Of a stretch of 64,000 nt of DNA, positions 1 to 12,628 are shown one piece after another (the stretch's first letter is position 1; each line of letters begins with the position of its first letter). The stretch is from Microvelia longipes (lineage: Eukaryota; Arthropoda; Insecta; Hemiptera; Veliidae). The DNA is taken from assembly GCA_018340805.1 (NCBI GenBank), contig JACMZG010001863.1, forward strand, positions 28,958,454 to 29,022,453. The letters are read 5' to 3'. The notes below the pieces were generated by a model. That model was not told the origin of the DNA, did no database searches, and saw only the letters and a program-made list of their open reading frames with translations. The position numbers and the translations under genes were made by a program.

Positions 1-25
1 CTTCTTATTAAACCTTATAAAGGAA

Positions 26-202
26 TTAATCCCAACTCATAGAATCCTCGTAGCTTTTGGACACTAATTTAATAGCTGTTTCTCTTAAAAGATAATAACT
101 CTCGTCAATGTTAATATCTAAATACATATATGTTCGTTTTAAAACCTCGATACTCCTACTCCTAGTAAGATCATTATTAGCAGAAGGCAAGGGAATATAC
201 AT
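26..202 (-). other. unrecognised short open frame
   Basis: A 58-codon minus-strand frame runs from an ATG at 200-202 to a stop at 26-28. The frame is open a little further upstream but only through a GTG. Its composition (Arg/Lys/Glu/Tyr/Leu mix, e.g. RSRSIEVLKRTYMYLD) looks more protein-like than most chance frames in this AT-rich DNA. I recognise no domain, signal peptide or splice sites. It could be a terminal exon, a transposon fragment or chance. Confidence 0.18.
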
Positions 203-235
203 TGGATTATAATTTAAATATTTTCTTTCTAACAC

Positions 236-521
236 AATTTATAACAAAAAATATAGTATAAAAACGTGTTTAATACATGGATAAAATAATTTAAATAAAA
301 ATATTATATGAATAAAATAATTCATAAATCATTTCCTTTCCAAATGCGACCACATTATGTATTATAGCATGGTACATAAACAAATAAAAAATAAACTAAG
401 AATATTTATGAATTATTAGAATAAGCGTAAATGGAGTCCACTTCTTCTTGATGTCCAAGCCTAGAATGAAGAGCTAGCTACGATTCATGACATAACTAAG
501 ACAAACGGTTATACAACGCTC
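236..521. other. AT-rich stretch, no gene seen
   Basis: AT-rich sequence between the short minus-strand frame and the Penelope-like remnant. Nothing was recognised. Confidence 0.6.
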
Positions 522-1063
522 ATGGTCGACACTCTTATAAATAAAAAGAATCGTAAACTAACTCTTAAAGCTATGGCTGAGGAACAAGGAAGCAACATAA
601 ACACTCAACGGTGTTCTATCCCCTACCTTGGTAGTATTTCTCAACCCAAAGCATCTGTACTTAATTATAAAGTGATCTTTTCCTGTCCTAAAACCTTAAG
701 GAACAATGTGGCATATGCCAAGGCGAGTATCTAGGTCAAACTGGCAGGAACATACTTAACAGGGCTAAGGAACATAAATCGAGACAGAGCAGTAAATTAT
801 ATTCACATTTACTAACTGAAAATCACTTTAACGGTCCCCTAATAAAGTTATAATAATAATAAAGTTGGGTGTCTGCATTTTGTTTTAGTAAAGGCCGGAA
901 GGTGGATTTGTTGGAGAAATTGGAAATAGTGCGGAGTCAGAACAGAGTAGGTAATTTAAATTCGAATGAGAGAGGAGTCATCCTCCCTACTGAAAGCTAT
1001 GTACTACAGACCCTCACGCCTTCTACTGTCAGTCTGACTCTGTTATCAAGTAAAAACATATAG
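522..1063 (+). pseudogene. Penelope-like retroelement, 3' end with GIY-YIG endonuclease (decayed)
   Basis: This is the C-terminal part of a Penelope-like element (PLE) polyprotein, broken by frameshifts and stops. The segment 600-720 reads like the linker before the endonuclease (I-P-Y-L-G-S-I then ...S-C-P-K-T-L-R-N-N). At 722-832, in another frame, comes the endonuclease core E-Y-L-G-Q-T-G-R-N followed by R-A-K-E-H-K and L-L-T-E-N-H. This is the Y-x-G-x-T-x-R arrangement of GIY-YIG nucleases attached to PLE reverse transcriptases. A TAA triplet run at 851-862 stops the frame. The same frame then resumes with K-G-R-K-V-D-L-L-E-K-L-E-I at about 890-935, a typical continuation. In intact PLEs this domain nicks target DNA for priming. 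The reverse transcriptase is absent, so the copy is 5'-truncated and dead. The family call rests on motif order, not a search. Confidence 0.72.
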
Positions 1064-1207
1064 ACTCGTACTTCTTCGTTTTAAACATCTCAACGGTAAT
1101 TACTTTAAATTTACACTATTTAGATTTATATTTATTTACTTTGTATCATTGTTTGTTTTCTCACATTATTTTATTTTGGTTTTTTTATTCTGTTGTACTT
1201 GTTTGTA

Positions 1208-1256
1208 GGTTTTGCACTAATGATGGTCCCTTTTTAGGTTATAAGCGCTTTGCCAA
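1208..1256 (+). other. PLE 3' UTR motif, decayed hammerhead-like
   Basis: About 150 bp after the PLE frame lies GCACTAATGATGG, an AGGTT, ATAA, then GCGCTTTGCCAATAAG. The same block recurs at 63712-63757 with CTGATGA and GAAA intact, which are the two conserved strands of a hammerhead ribozyme core. Hammerhead motifs are known from PLE terminal repeats. In this copy both core boxes are mutated (CTAATGA, ATAA), so it should be inactive. Confidence 0.35.
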
Positions 1257-1289
1257 TAAGTTTCGTTTTTCAGTAATTTTCATTACTTA

Positions 1290-2335
1290 TAAGAATGTTA
1301 AAAAACCAATATAAAGTTACAAAAATAAATTGTCATTAATCTTAAAGTCAAATTTAGGGCGCATCAAACTAGATTAATAATTTAAAATACTAACAATAAA
1401 TAAAAAGTAAATTATAAAAGATGGTCATTAAAAAAAATATTTGTAGTTTACAATTGTTCCTTAACTAGGGGATCAGATAAACCCCCTATCAAGGTATATG
1501 AGGATCATACAGACAACACATACATGGGAGTTGTCTGTGTCTTGCTGTTTTTCGTTAGTCTTGTCTAAATATTGAAAATTAATAGAATTTAGAAATTAAG
1601 AGTACTTGAATATTTTCAGACGAGAGCAGCATTTTATCTAACAGCAAACTAATGAATTTAAGAGGATATTGTCAAGGGTTTGAAAACTCGCCATTTGAAA
1701 TCATGCCAATCCCTAACCAGACTCAAAAATTCATTACCTCCAGAAGGATGAAAAATTGTACTTTTCACCCCCTTGCAGAGGAGAAAATTTACGATTTTTT
1801 CAAAGAAAAATGAAGTTCTTCTTGAATTTTGATAAAACTACATAAGGAACAAACAATGTAAATTGAAAGCGAGGATGTCCTTCAACCCCCTCTGAGAGTG
1901 TAGCCATGCAAGTCGTGTTCTCAAATTTTACATGAAATAAAATACGTTTTTTGACCCAGGTTATGGGCCAAATTATATTTAACCTTGAGCTGTAGGTATA
2001 GTAATTTTAATTGCCTTTTGAATTAAACTAACTAGTTTTTAATGACTATGAATATAAAAACTTGGTTTATTCAGATTTCTTAAAGTAAAAATATAAGCTC
2101 TATTATATGTTTTCTGTGATGAATTCTGCGCATGATTAATTTTTAAAATTTTCTTAAAAATATGACGATAATAAAATATAGACTGGTAACTCTTGTTGAT
2201 ACAATCCTATACATCTAATGCTGCATCATTAATTTCTCTATATGCATAATAGATGACTATAACTATAACTATAATGATATCAAAAGTAAAAATATGTTTT
2301 AATTAGGCATACACTACCTACGTTTAAAATGTACC
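1290..2335. other. AT-rich intergenic DNA, no gene seen
   Basis: I see no coding frame, splice-flanked exon or repeat boundary here. Confidence 0.6.
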
Positions 2336-2337
2336 AA

Positions 2338-2560
2338 TAAAAATTCAGGTACAGGGTACCTCAGGACTATTTTACACAAGGACGGACTCGCTTCGCTTGT
2401 CCTCAGAAATGGAATTCTACTAATTTATATTGCAATGTGTCTTCTGACTTGCTTCACTCGTTCCCAGACAGTAATAACGTCCCTTTTACTCCAGGCGGTA
2501 CCCTATTCAGGCACTGACCTCGATTGATGCTGCTTAACATTAGTGATCCAAGAAAAACTT
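2338..2560 (+). repeat. family 1 dispersed element, 5' fragment
   Basis: Carries the family 1 head: a GGTACCTC box, GGACTCGCTTCGCTTGTCCTC, a GGCGGT box (CAGCGG in other copies), then CATTCAGGCACTGACC (here TATTCAGG) and GATGCTGCTTAAC. The same blocks in the same order occur at 10.0, 17.0, 17.5, 18.8, 24.9 and 28.7 kb. Non-coding. Confidence 0.6.
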
Positions 2561-3715
2561 TAAAATATGCTAGCCGTATTAAAATATTACATAGAATACT
2601 TATGAATTTCACAAAGGGATACTCATTTAATTTTATTTAAAACAAGACCTCCACGCCTCTCTCTGACCACTTTAGAGCAACATGGTTGTTGTCCTATATC
2701 AGTTTGTTGTCAAAACTAATACTGATTATAAAATGTTCACCATATGTAGCAGTTCATGTGTAAAAAAAAATGCAGCCTAATCTAAATACTTTTCGAAGAT
2801 TTTTGATTTTTTTAAATGTTTGTAGGGTCATTATTACGGGTTTATGACGTCACACATATTTCATAAACAATAGGGTTAGGGGCATTGCAAACAAATCACG
2901 TCTTTTAACAAATAAATTTGAAAATTCGCTTTGATCGTGGCAGTATGCCACTTATATAAAGTAGTAACATGACAAATTGATACAGTTCAACAAACAGGTG
3001 TCTGCAAAGCGGCCACAAAATGGTGCGGCAGGCGCAAAGCAAGCCCTAGTGTCGAGTCCCTGGGGCAGGCAAGAGGTCTAAGGCCTCTTGTTTTCAAAGC
3101 AACATCAAATAAAACCATAAAAACACATGTAATCAACCTATTTTGAGGAAAAAAGACTATACCCATTCACATTCGATACAGACTTTATATTTTACTTTCA
3201 TAAAAGCAATTAAAATTTAACACTGATTTGTTAGCTAAAACATTTCTCGAAAAAGAGAAAAATTCTGGCGCGGGATTTCGCAAACCGGGCGAATTTTCTT
3301 TTAAATGCGTGCTTTCTGGCCTAATAATCCGTTTCATATATAAATTTCCGGTATTTATTTTCAAAGAAAATGCGAATATTTATCCTATAAATTTATAAAA
3401 TGCACGACACAATTTGCACTAGTATAAAACTTATACAGTTTAGACTAACTTTTATCGTATTTCTATACAAAAAAAAAGTTTCAGTACTACTGCTCAAGTT
3501 ATTAAGAATACACCGGAAACTTTAGCAAAAATAGAATGTCAGGCAAGAAGGCACACATTTAAAAAAAATCGCCTGGAGTGGCTTGTTGACTACCTCGTCA
3601 GAAATAATTTGAAGTATAACATTATGTACTAAGTGAATAAGAAATTATAATTACCGCCGGTATTTACCAAGGAAACCTGGCTTTGGAAATTTAATATCTC
3701 AGCTTTATTCAGGAC
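2561..3715. other. intergenic DNA with two small GC-rich repeat patches
   Basis: No gene seen. At 3000-3100 there is a GC-rich patch with a hairpin (CAAGAGG.../...CCTCTTG). At 3250-3330 there is a unit containing ATTCTGGCGCGG and CGGGCGAATTTTC plus ATGCGTG. It matches the arms of the foldback element at 38161-38942. Confidence 0.45.
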
Positions 3716-4062
3716 CCAAAAAAACATCGAAAACGATACTCGACTTATGTCGTTTATTGACCATAATTCAGGTTATCCGGTCATTATCCACCGTTTTCTC
3801 GACTTTTTAGTCACTTAAGATGGTACTTTGGATTCAGCATCCCAAAAAACAAACGATATCCTACTCGAAACTTGTTTACTGGCCGCAATATTGGTCTCAA
3901 GTTATTTACCATGATTTTTTAGTTACTTATAGTATGGTCATACCGACTCAGGACTGGTTCCGTTCAACGCGGTTCGTGTCCTACCAAAGGTTGATTTTTG
4001 TACCAAATTTGATTTAAAAATAATAATCTAGGATGCATACAAGAATCCGGTAGAAATAAACC
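3716..4062 (+). repeat. family 2 dispersed repeat
   Basis: Starts with CCCAAAAAAACATCGAAAACG, then a TACTCGACTT box, CGACTTTTTAGTCACTTA, a GTGTCC box and TTGATTTTTGTACC, and ends at a (CA)n tract. Two other copies with the same block order lie at 39069-39460 and 56782-57208. Both also end in a dinucleotide tract. A 65-codon frame over 3820-4017 lies inside the repeat and is not a gene. Confidence 0.55.
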
Positions 4063-4082
4063 CCCACACACACACACACACA
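4063..4082. repeat. (CA)n microsatellite at the 3' edge of family 2
   Basis: A short CA run immediately follows the family 2 copy. T-rich low-complexity DNA continues to about 4155. Confidence 0.85.
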
Positions 4083-4640
4083 TATTATTTTATTTTATTT
4101 ATTTATTTATTTTTTATTTATTTTTTTATTTTTATTTTATTTTTTTTTTTTTTTTCTAAACGCAAAAAATTAAATTAAATGAAATGAATTTATTTGTTTT
4201 ATTCCATTGAAACTCCTTAAATTTAATTGTATCTAAATAACAATTTTTGATGGTTTCATTATGTAAAGTACCAGATTGTATTTATATTTGTCGTGTATTT
4301 TGTCATGATCCTATCCTGAGCTTCTAACCCTAATGCTGTTATCATCTTACAATTCCAGTTTTTGAATTATCATTGGATTGATTAAACTCATGTTTTAACA
4401 GACGCACAAACTGTTTGAGTGGTTGTTCCTGAACACATGAGCAGATAACTCTAGTTTATGTTGTAATTACTAGCTAGAGGGATAAGAAGTATTTAGAAAA
4501 GGATATCGGTTATATTGATATTGGACAGTATAGTATTATGATTACTCTAGTTTGTATTGCATGTATATTGTACATAAACTATTATTTTTTTTGTAAGTTT
4601 GTAATATGCATGTTAATAAATATATGGGGGCATGCAGAAT
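4083..4640. other. AT-rich intergenic DNA
   Basis: Low-complexity T-rich start, then anonymous sequence. No gene seen. Confidence 0.6.
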
Positions 4641-4645
4641 GGGGC

Positions 4646-5516
<871 letters not shown>

Positions 5517-5594
<78 letters not shown>

Positions 5595-5605
5595 TATAAT
5601 ATAAT

Positions 5606-5643
<38 letters not shown>

Positions 5644-5654
5644 GTATATATATA
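5517..5654. repeat. (TA)n tract
   Basis: Imperfect TA repeat with scattered AA/TT interruptions. Confidence 0.9.
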
Positions 5655-5689
5655 AAAGTTAAAAAACGTGGTTGTTTACATAACTCAAA

Positions 5690-6610
5690 AACTAATAAAA
5701 AGGATCTGGATCAAAGTGTAAACTTAGACTGATCAGAAGGAGTCATAAACTAAGTCAGATTTTGATCCGTGCTAAAATAACAATAGAGGATTAGTGTAGA
5801 AATTCTTTTGAAAATAATATTGGTTTAGTGCAACACAAAATTGTGAGTGCTGTCAGATCAGAATCATAACTCATATTGACCACATTATATGTCTCAACGA
5901 AATTCCTTCACAAATCACAAAAGGGCATTAGAGAAAAAAATAAGATTTAAATGCTTAGCTTCTGCTTGCTCAGAACCTAATTGATGGATCTTAACTAAAC
6001 TTTACACTTAGACGGCTCATGGACTAGAATGATCATATTTTATGACTCATCAAGATCAATGCTCGTAAAACAATAGAAGGTTAGTGTAATAATAAAATAT
6101 TAAAGTATTATAGCTCTGAATCTAATAGATGGATCTTGACTAAACTTTAAGATTAGAATGCTCATAGGTCTGAGGGGTTACGTCTAGGTCTCGGAATCCG
6201 TTCGAAAATAATATGGGTTTAGAGCAACACAAAATTTTGAGTAGATTAGAATCTAATCAATGGATTTTGACTAAACTTTTGAGTCAGAACAGCCATATTT
6301 TATGGCTCATCGAGATACATTTTCAAATTACAATAGGGAGTTATTTCTCAGTATTTAATCGATAGATCTTGACAAAACTTAAAATGCTCATAAGTCTAAG
6401 TGGTCACCTTTTAAGTCTCATCGGGATCACCTATAAAACTAGTAAGCAACGCATTACTAGTTGCTATCCAATCGCTAGATGGTGTAAATAGGGAAAAATT
6501 CACACGCTTGTATTCTAAAATACTCTTTAACTACTTAACTCTTTTAAATACCACTCATATGTCAGACTAGACACGCTCTACACTTATCGAAATCAGTTCC
6601 TAAATAATAT
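5690..6610. repeat. family 3: diverged tandem repeat (about 120-170 bp units)
   Basis: The phrase GATGGATCTTGACTAAACTTT recurs with changes near 5985, 6133, 6260 and 6360. It alternates with CTCAT.A(A)GTCTAAG, a TTTTATGACTCATC.AGATCA box, GGTTTAGTGCAACACAAAATT and AACAATAG(A)GG. Fragments recur at 7240-7350 and, reversed, at 47265-47480. No coding frame is preserved. Confidence 0.55.
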
Positions 6611-6635
6611 AGGATATAGAGTTAAATAAGAGTCA

Positions 6636-6850
6636 CCCGTGGTGTAGTGGTTAAGGTACGCGGCCAATACACAGAATGAATGGACTTTAGACATAGATTC
6701 AATCCCAGCACGGGCCTTTAGGTTTTTTATGAGAGGGATAAAAATTCTGTGTACCACGTCCTTCAGAAGGGACGTAAGCTGGTGGTCTCGAGCCTGTGTG
6801 TTGTCAGGTACTCGTTAAAGGTCCCTTACTCTAAATGAAACTGGGTATAG
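6636..6850 (+). mobile_element. tRNA-derived SINE
   Basis: The first 80 bases resemble a tRNA gene. There is an A box TGGTGTAGTGG at 6640-6650 and a B-box-like AGATTCAATCC at 6695-6705. Acceptor-like strands CCCGTG (6636-6641) and CACGGG (6709-6714) pair perfectly. A non-tRNA body follows with GGGACGTAAGCTGGTGGTC and CGTTAAAGGTCCC. This head-plus-body layout is that of a pol III SINE. It is not a functional tRNA: the anticodon arm is not credible and no terminator directly follows the B box. The 3' end is unclear. Confidence 0.6.
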
Positions 6851-8892
6851 GCAAAATTTAGGACACTCATTGTAGATTCATTATAATACTATACTGTTTC
6901 TGCCTTGTAGTTTAAAGTGTGGGAGGTTTGGTTTAACAGTGAGAGCACGTGTTTTTCCCAGTTTTCACTAGACTATATGAGTCAGTGAAAATATGTATGA
7001 TTGATTGAAAGAGCATGAGAAGAACCATAGAAATTCACGGCTCTTCTGTCTAAATTAGATGAAATATACCTACACTTGTAATTAAAAGGAGTAGAACACT
7101 ATCTTAGAGAGCTGGCAAAAAGGGCCCAACAACGTGGCCTACTTGCCTGGTAGTTAGTACCACTCCCCCATATTACTACTATCACTATACAGTTAAATAC
7201 CATTTTTATTACAGCAATTGTTGATTATTACTAAGAATCTACTTGATGAATCATGGCTATATAGATATTATTTGACTTAAAGTACTTATAGGACAAACTC
7301 TTTCAAGTCTTATTGACATCCGTTCTAAAATAAATGAGGTTTAGTGTAACATATTGCGGTCAAAAAAGTCACCTTATTTTTTTAATTAATTTCCATTCTA
7401 AAATGGAAATTGGGTAAAATAATTAGACTAAAAAGCTTCATAAATAATTTATAATAAAAAAATAATAAAGAAATAAGCAACTTTGTTCAAAAATTTGTTG
7501 AATTTACTTAAGGACTAGGGTTTTTGCATGACATTTAATCGTTTTATTAAATCGATTACTCAATAAAAATTTATTATTTAATAAAGTTTTATTATATCTT
7601 TTTAAATGATTTAGGAAGCTATGCAAATATATTTGCATGTTATCAATCAATTAATATTTGTTCTGTATTGATACATAGGCAAGAATATCGCTATAATTAA
7701 CACAACGGTGTAGATATGTGCGAAAGTAATTATACATTTTTGTATTTTGACAAAGAATTATTCAATTCTTTGCCTATTTTGTTAAGAATGTAATTGAATT
7801 CTCTGTAAAAGTCAAAACAAACGATGTAAGATTGTCATCTTTCATTTTGAACAAATCGAAACAAGGAACTTAGTACCAAGCAATCAGAAAGCATGGCTTG
7901 ACAACAGCCGAATAGACAAAAACATTTTAAACAAAGAATTTAAGAATTTTCTTGCTGTTACAGCTCTTAACGAATTACATTTTTTGTATTCCTCAAAGAA
8001 GTAAATAAAAATTTGCTGTTTGACAAAAAATCTATTTGCCAAACGAAGCTCGAGTGTCACTGCTACTTTATTATTAATAATAATAATCATAATTATAATC
8101 AAAACACGAACAGAGAGCCCCAACTTAGGAAGTGAGCTCCGTAAAATGTAAGGATGTTAGCGTTTTAATAGTAAAAAGATACCTCGACCATGGATGCAGC
8201 TGTTTTCTAAACAATATAGAATTTTACTAATATATTTATTTTAGTTAAAATTATATAATAGGATTATAGATAACACTAACCGTGCCATTGTATTATTATA
8301 TTTGGGGTTGATTTGATAAAACATTTTAACACTTCATTCGACCAAAAACATGTCCGTTTCTATCCAGCTTGCCCTGGTTTTATTTTGCCATCGTAGGGAT
8401 ACGGACTTAAAAACTACAACTTGAGTTTAACAAAGACTTATTTACTAAGTAATAAGTTTACTTAGTTAATAACATAGGAATAAGTGTTATCTCAGGTAAT
8501 TTTATTGAATTGCATAAATGCAAGAAACTAAGAAGGAATGACATACTGTCGACAGTCCTAAATACAAATTCTGAGAAAAGTTGAGATATATAGGTCTAGA
8601 GAGAGAGTATACTAATGAAGAGATAAATAATGACTACTTGACTTAAGGTAAATCAGATAACAGCAATAACACTATCTTTAATAACACTATCTAGCTAATA
8701 ACTACAAATTCAAAACGTTGAATTTAAAGATAGTCGTACAACACAGACACATGGTTGACTTGATTCTTAAATCTTTTCTCCACATGATTTTAGCCAGCTT
8801 TTAGGAAGATTTGCCAGGATAAGAAACGCATTAAGTTATCCTAAGCAATGTAAAAAAGTCAATTTCTCGAAAAGTTTTCAAACGCTATACAC
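6851..8892. other. AT-rich intergenic or intronic DNA
   Basis: Holds a family 3 fragment at about 7240-7350. No gene seen. The 79-codon minus-strand frame at 7884-8123 lacks any recognisable domain or coding bias and I do not call it. Confidence 0.5.
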
Positions 8893-9130
8893 ATTTTAAC
8901 TTTTCCTTATTCATACTGTATATATAGGAAAAGTATAATGTTTGCCAAAAAATCTGAAACGGGGATGACACCGGATTGATCAGTTTCAGGTCTTTTTAAG
9001 ACCTCCTGAGTAGTTGTCTGTTTGTAAATGTGTGTGTGTGTGTCTGTCATTATCGTAGCTCATTAACCCACAATAATGACTCTGTACGCATGTGGTCATA
9101 TATTGGACTGACATATGTGCCATGTTTTAT
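8893..9130 (-). repeat. family 1 dispersed element, 3' fragment (reversed)
   Basis: Reversed tail of family 1: CTTTTCC, then GAAACGGGGATG, TCAGG, AAGACCTCCTGAGTAGTTGTC, TGTGTGTCTGTCATTATCG and TAGCTC. The same order in reverse complement ends the copies at 10.4 and 19.4 kb. Confidence 0.6.
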
Positions 9131-9985
9131 CTCATTATCAGAATTTGTTCAATTTAAAAAAAAATTGTCTTTTACAAAGAGAGTAAAAATCGGAAAATAA
9201 TTTAATTGAGTTAAACTTCAGTACAAGTATATACCTGTACGTAAAAGATAAGTACACCAAGTTAAATTTTATAAGATTATAAAAGTTTAGCTGAATCTAA
9301 CGAGATCTTATTAATTTACCTATTTAGGTCTTATTTTTTTTTTATATTATGTTTATTCATACTAATTTATACAATAGATATATTTTTAAAATAAAATACA
9401 ATAATTAAAAGGAAAAATATAAGTTTAATAATAAATTATTGTGACTATGATTAATACACTGTGGAAGGAAAATAATACAAAATAGGAAACCAAAGAAAAT
9501 ATAGTAACAAATTATCCGTCTTTTCCTGTCTCGGTCAGAAAATATAAAAAATATTAGGACTTTTTTATTACAAAAATTTTCACTTATTTTGAGATAAAAA
9601 GAAAAATAATACATTTTGACCTTAAATTCTTTTATTATTCTTCTATACTGTTCTCTCCTATTTTTTATATAATAATAAAATGTGGCATATAAACAAATTA
9701 AATTTATTAAAAACAGTATAGAATGAGAGAGAAAAAAAACAACAATAAAAATATTGAATCAATTTTTTTTAATATTGTTTCCGATGATAAGAACGTAATA
9801 CGTTTTAATTAAATCTTTAAAAAAAATAATATTGGAAAAGTAATAATAAAATAATGAAAATACTGAAATCTCTAAATCTTCATTACCGCAAGTCTATATA
9901 AACTTAATATAATATTTAATATAATAATATTAACATATTCGCATTCCATAAAGTAAAACAATCTTCTATTAATATGGTAACTAAT
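9131..9985. other. extremely AT-rich DNA, no gene seen
   Basis: Low-complexity A/T sequence. The 69-codon minus frame at 9405-9614 is Phe/Ile/Lys-rich, as expected by chance from this composition. Confidence 0.55.
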
Positions 9986-9989
9986 AAAA

Positions 9990-10462
9990 AAATTGATACG
10001 GAGTACCTGAAAACTTTTCACGGTGTCGGATTTGCCACGCTCGATCTTCCTACTTCGAACTCGCTTCGCTCGTCCACAGAATGAAGCTTTTTATGCTTAT
10101 AGATATACTTGTCGTATTGAAAGAAAACTTTGTGTACTTATTTATAAAACAAATCTTAATCTGATCGCAACATTTTTTTGTGTTTTATGATTTTAAAATT
10201 TTGCGTCATTATTGCGAGTTAATGACGTCATAAAAAAAATTCCCGAATGGCACAACTCCAGCGGTAGACTGATTTTTGTACATAGTTTCAACTCTCTAGC
10301 ATAAATACACTACGATGATAACAGACAGACAACTTAGTAAAATGTACTCAGGAAGTTTTATAAACACCTGAAACGGATAATTCCGGTGACATTCCAGTTT
10401 CGGATTTTCTTGCAAGCACAATACTTTTCCTATATACCTACGGTATAAATGAGGAAAAGTAA
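9990..10462 (+). repeat. family 1 dispersed element, internally deleted copy
   Basis: The head (GGAGTACCTG, AACTTTTC, CGGATTTGCCACGCTC, ACTCGCTTCGCTCGTCC) is joined to the tail. The tail has AATGACGTCATAAA, CACAACTCCAGCGGTAGACTG, CTCTAGCATAAATACAC and AACACCTGAAACGGATAATT, and ends in GGTATAAATGAGGAAAAGT. The ends share ACTTTTCC in inverted orientation, which suggests a non-autonomous DNA element. Confidence 0.6.
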
Positions 10463-11371
10463 AAATGAAAGCAGATAAAATATAATCTGCTAAATAAATC
10501 GCTTACGATTTATGTCTGTTTACGTCTTACTTTAAGGAAAATATTAAATTAAGAAAATGGTAAGTTTCTTTTTTGGAATGGTACGAGGTTGGAATTAGAA
10601 AACAGAAGAGTTAAGCTTCAGTTCATAAAATATATAATACAGCATAAAGAACACAATATAAATGTATCTAACCAATATAGAACATGAGTCGAATAAAATT
10701 CAACCTAAACTTCCACAATGGCTAAAGAAAAGGATTTTCTTTCTGTGTATCCTTATAAATTTTCTACTGTATCATTATACAGGACCTTATTTTCTTCACC
10801 AGAACTAAAGGTTGATCTTGGAAAATTGAAAGGATAATTTTTATGGGTCCTAATAGGGGATACCCCGTCGACCTTGGGGTCAAATAGAAAAGTCCATAGA
10901 TTTATTTTATTGACCGAACACTGATTTTATTTATATATTTTCTTGAGCTTTAGGACAGGAAACATTAAAAATCTTTTGACTGTTATTATAATAGCCCAAT
11001 TATATTATTTGACTTTCACGAGATTTCAAAACAATTATTAAAAAATTGCATACTAAATTAGCGATTTCCCACGCGAAATTCACTAAAAAATGAGAAAATA
11101 TGAGACTTCAAATACAGAAGCGTTTCAATTACTGAATAGCAACCTCCATATAGATTCAGCAATTTTATAATTGGGATAATAGTATTGCTTTTAGTAAATG
11201 TCTCTCTCATGTTGCATTATACCATATTACGAATGAAAAAAATATGAATGGAGTGTGATAACAATATTCAACAAGAGTAAAAAGCGATTAAAAATATGGC
11301 TTATTTATAAAAGTTATTACTTGGTAACTAGAAAACCTGTGTATATCCATCGACCCGATATGTTTTACGTC
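10463..11371. other. AT-rich intergenic DNA, no gene seen
   Basis: Nothing was recognised on either strand. Confidence 0.55.
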
Positions 11372-11384
11372 AATATTTTAAATG
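11372..11384. repeat. 13-bp direct repeat flanking the palindrome (left)
   Basis: AATATTTTAAATG abuts the left end of the palindrome. An identical copy lies at 12616-12628, 31 bp beyond the right end. It could be a target-site duplication if the element extends asymmetrically on the right, but chance is possible in AT-rich DNA. Confidence 0.35.
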
Positions 11385-12584
11385 ATTGTAATTGATAGAC
11401 ACTGGATGGGACGAATTAATTAAACTACCACTTCTCTAAATGACTATATTTCGCCTGCACCCAGGCATATTCATGTCTCAAACTTAAAATTACAAAAAAA
11501 TATTATTAATTCATGCATGGGTTGGTTACATGGAGAGAAAGCGTAAATGAGAGATAAATAAAACAATTTTAAATTACCTACTACGTACAAGAATTAAGAA
11601 TATAAAATGTTTTTACAGTTTAGGTAATTAAACCAGGTCAACTCTTAAAAAAGTCTACATCTAACATTGCAGGAAACCTAAAAAGAAATGAGTGTAATCA
11701 GTGAAACTGAAACTGAATCATGAATCTACTTCAAAGAAAATGAAAATTAACCATCAAACTTACTGTTATGGTAGTAATCCCAGTACATATTAGTTAATAA
11801 TCTACTAATAAACTAATTTTTATACAAACATAAACAATCTAAATTACATATATTATATAAAAGAAATAAATTAACGCACATCCAACAGACTGAGTAATAG
11901 AACCTTACAGATTAAAAATTAAAATTATAACATAATAGGAGTTTACCTATATTAATAATTAATACACAATTATTAATACTTGTAATAATTGTGTATTAAT
12001 AATAATACACAATTATTACCTATTAATATAGGTAAACTCCTATTATGTTATAATTTTAATTTTTAATCTGTTAGGTTCAGTGTGTTGGATGTGCGTTAAT
12101 TTATTTATTTTATATAATATATGTAATTTTGATTGTTTATGTTTGTATAAAAATTAGTTTATTAGTAGATTATTAACTAATATGCACTGGGATTACTACC
12201 ATAACAGTAAGTTTGATGGTTAATTTTCATTTTCTTTGAAGTAGATTCATGATTCAGTTTCAGTTTCACTGATTACACTCATTTCTTTTTAGGTTTCCTG
12301 CAATGTTAGATGTAGACTTTTTTAAGAGTTGACCTGGTTTAATTACCTAAACTGTAGAAACATTTTATATTCTTAATTCTTGTGAGTATTAGGTAATTTA
12401 AAATTGTTTTATTTATCTCTCATTTACGCTTTCTCTCCATGTAACCAACCCATGCATGAATTAATAATATTTTTTGTAATTTTAGGTTTGAGACATGAAT
12501 ATGCCTAAGAGCAGGCGAAATATAGTCATTTAGAGAAGTGGTAGTTTAATTAATTCGTCCCATCCAGTGTCTATCAATTACAAT
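11385..12584. repeat. 1.2-kb near-perfect inverted repeat (palindrome)
   Basis: Sequence from 11385 reads almost identically on the opposite strand back from 12584. Outer ends are ATTGTAATTGATAGACACTG (11385) and its complement ending CTATCAATTACAAT at 12584. The centre is near 11985, with a short AT-rich loop of smaller repeats. Arms are about 600 bp and differ by only scattered substitutions and small indels (for example the CTACGTACAAG segment versus CTTGTGAGTATTAG). No coding frame spans an arm. It could be a foldback or MITE-type element, a head-to-head duplication, or the source of a long hairpin RNA. Confidence 0.9.
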
Positions 12585-12628
12585 TGTTTATAGAATGGAG
12601 ACTAATACTAATAATAATATTTTAAATG

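Noticed and set aside
6636..6715. Functional tRNA gene
   Set aside because: A and B boxes and an acceptor-like stem exist, but the anticodon arm does not fold properly, the B box is off consensus, and a SINE body follows.
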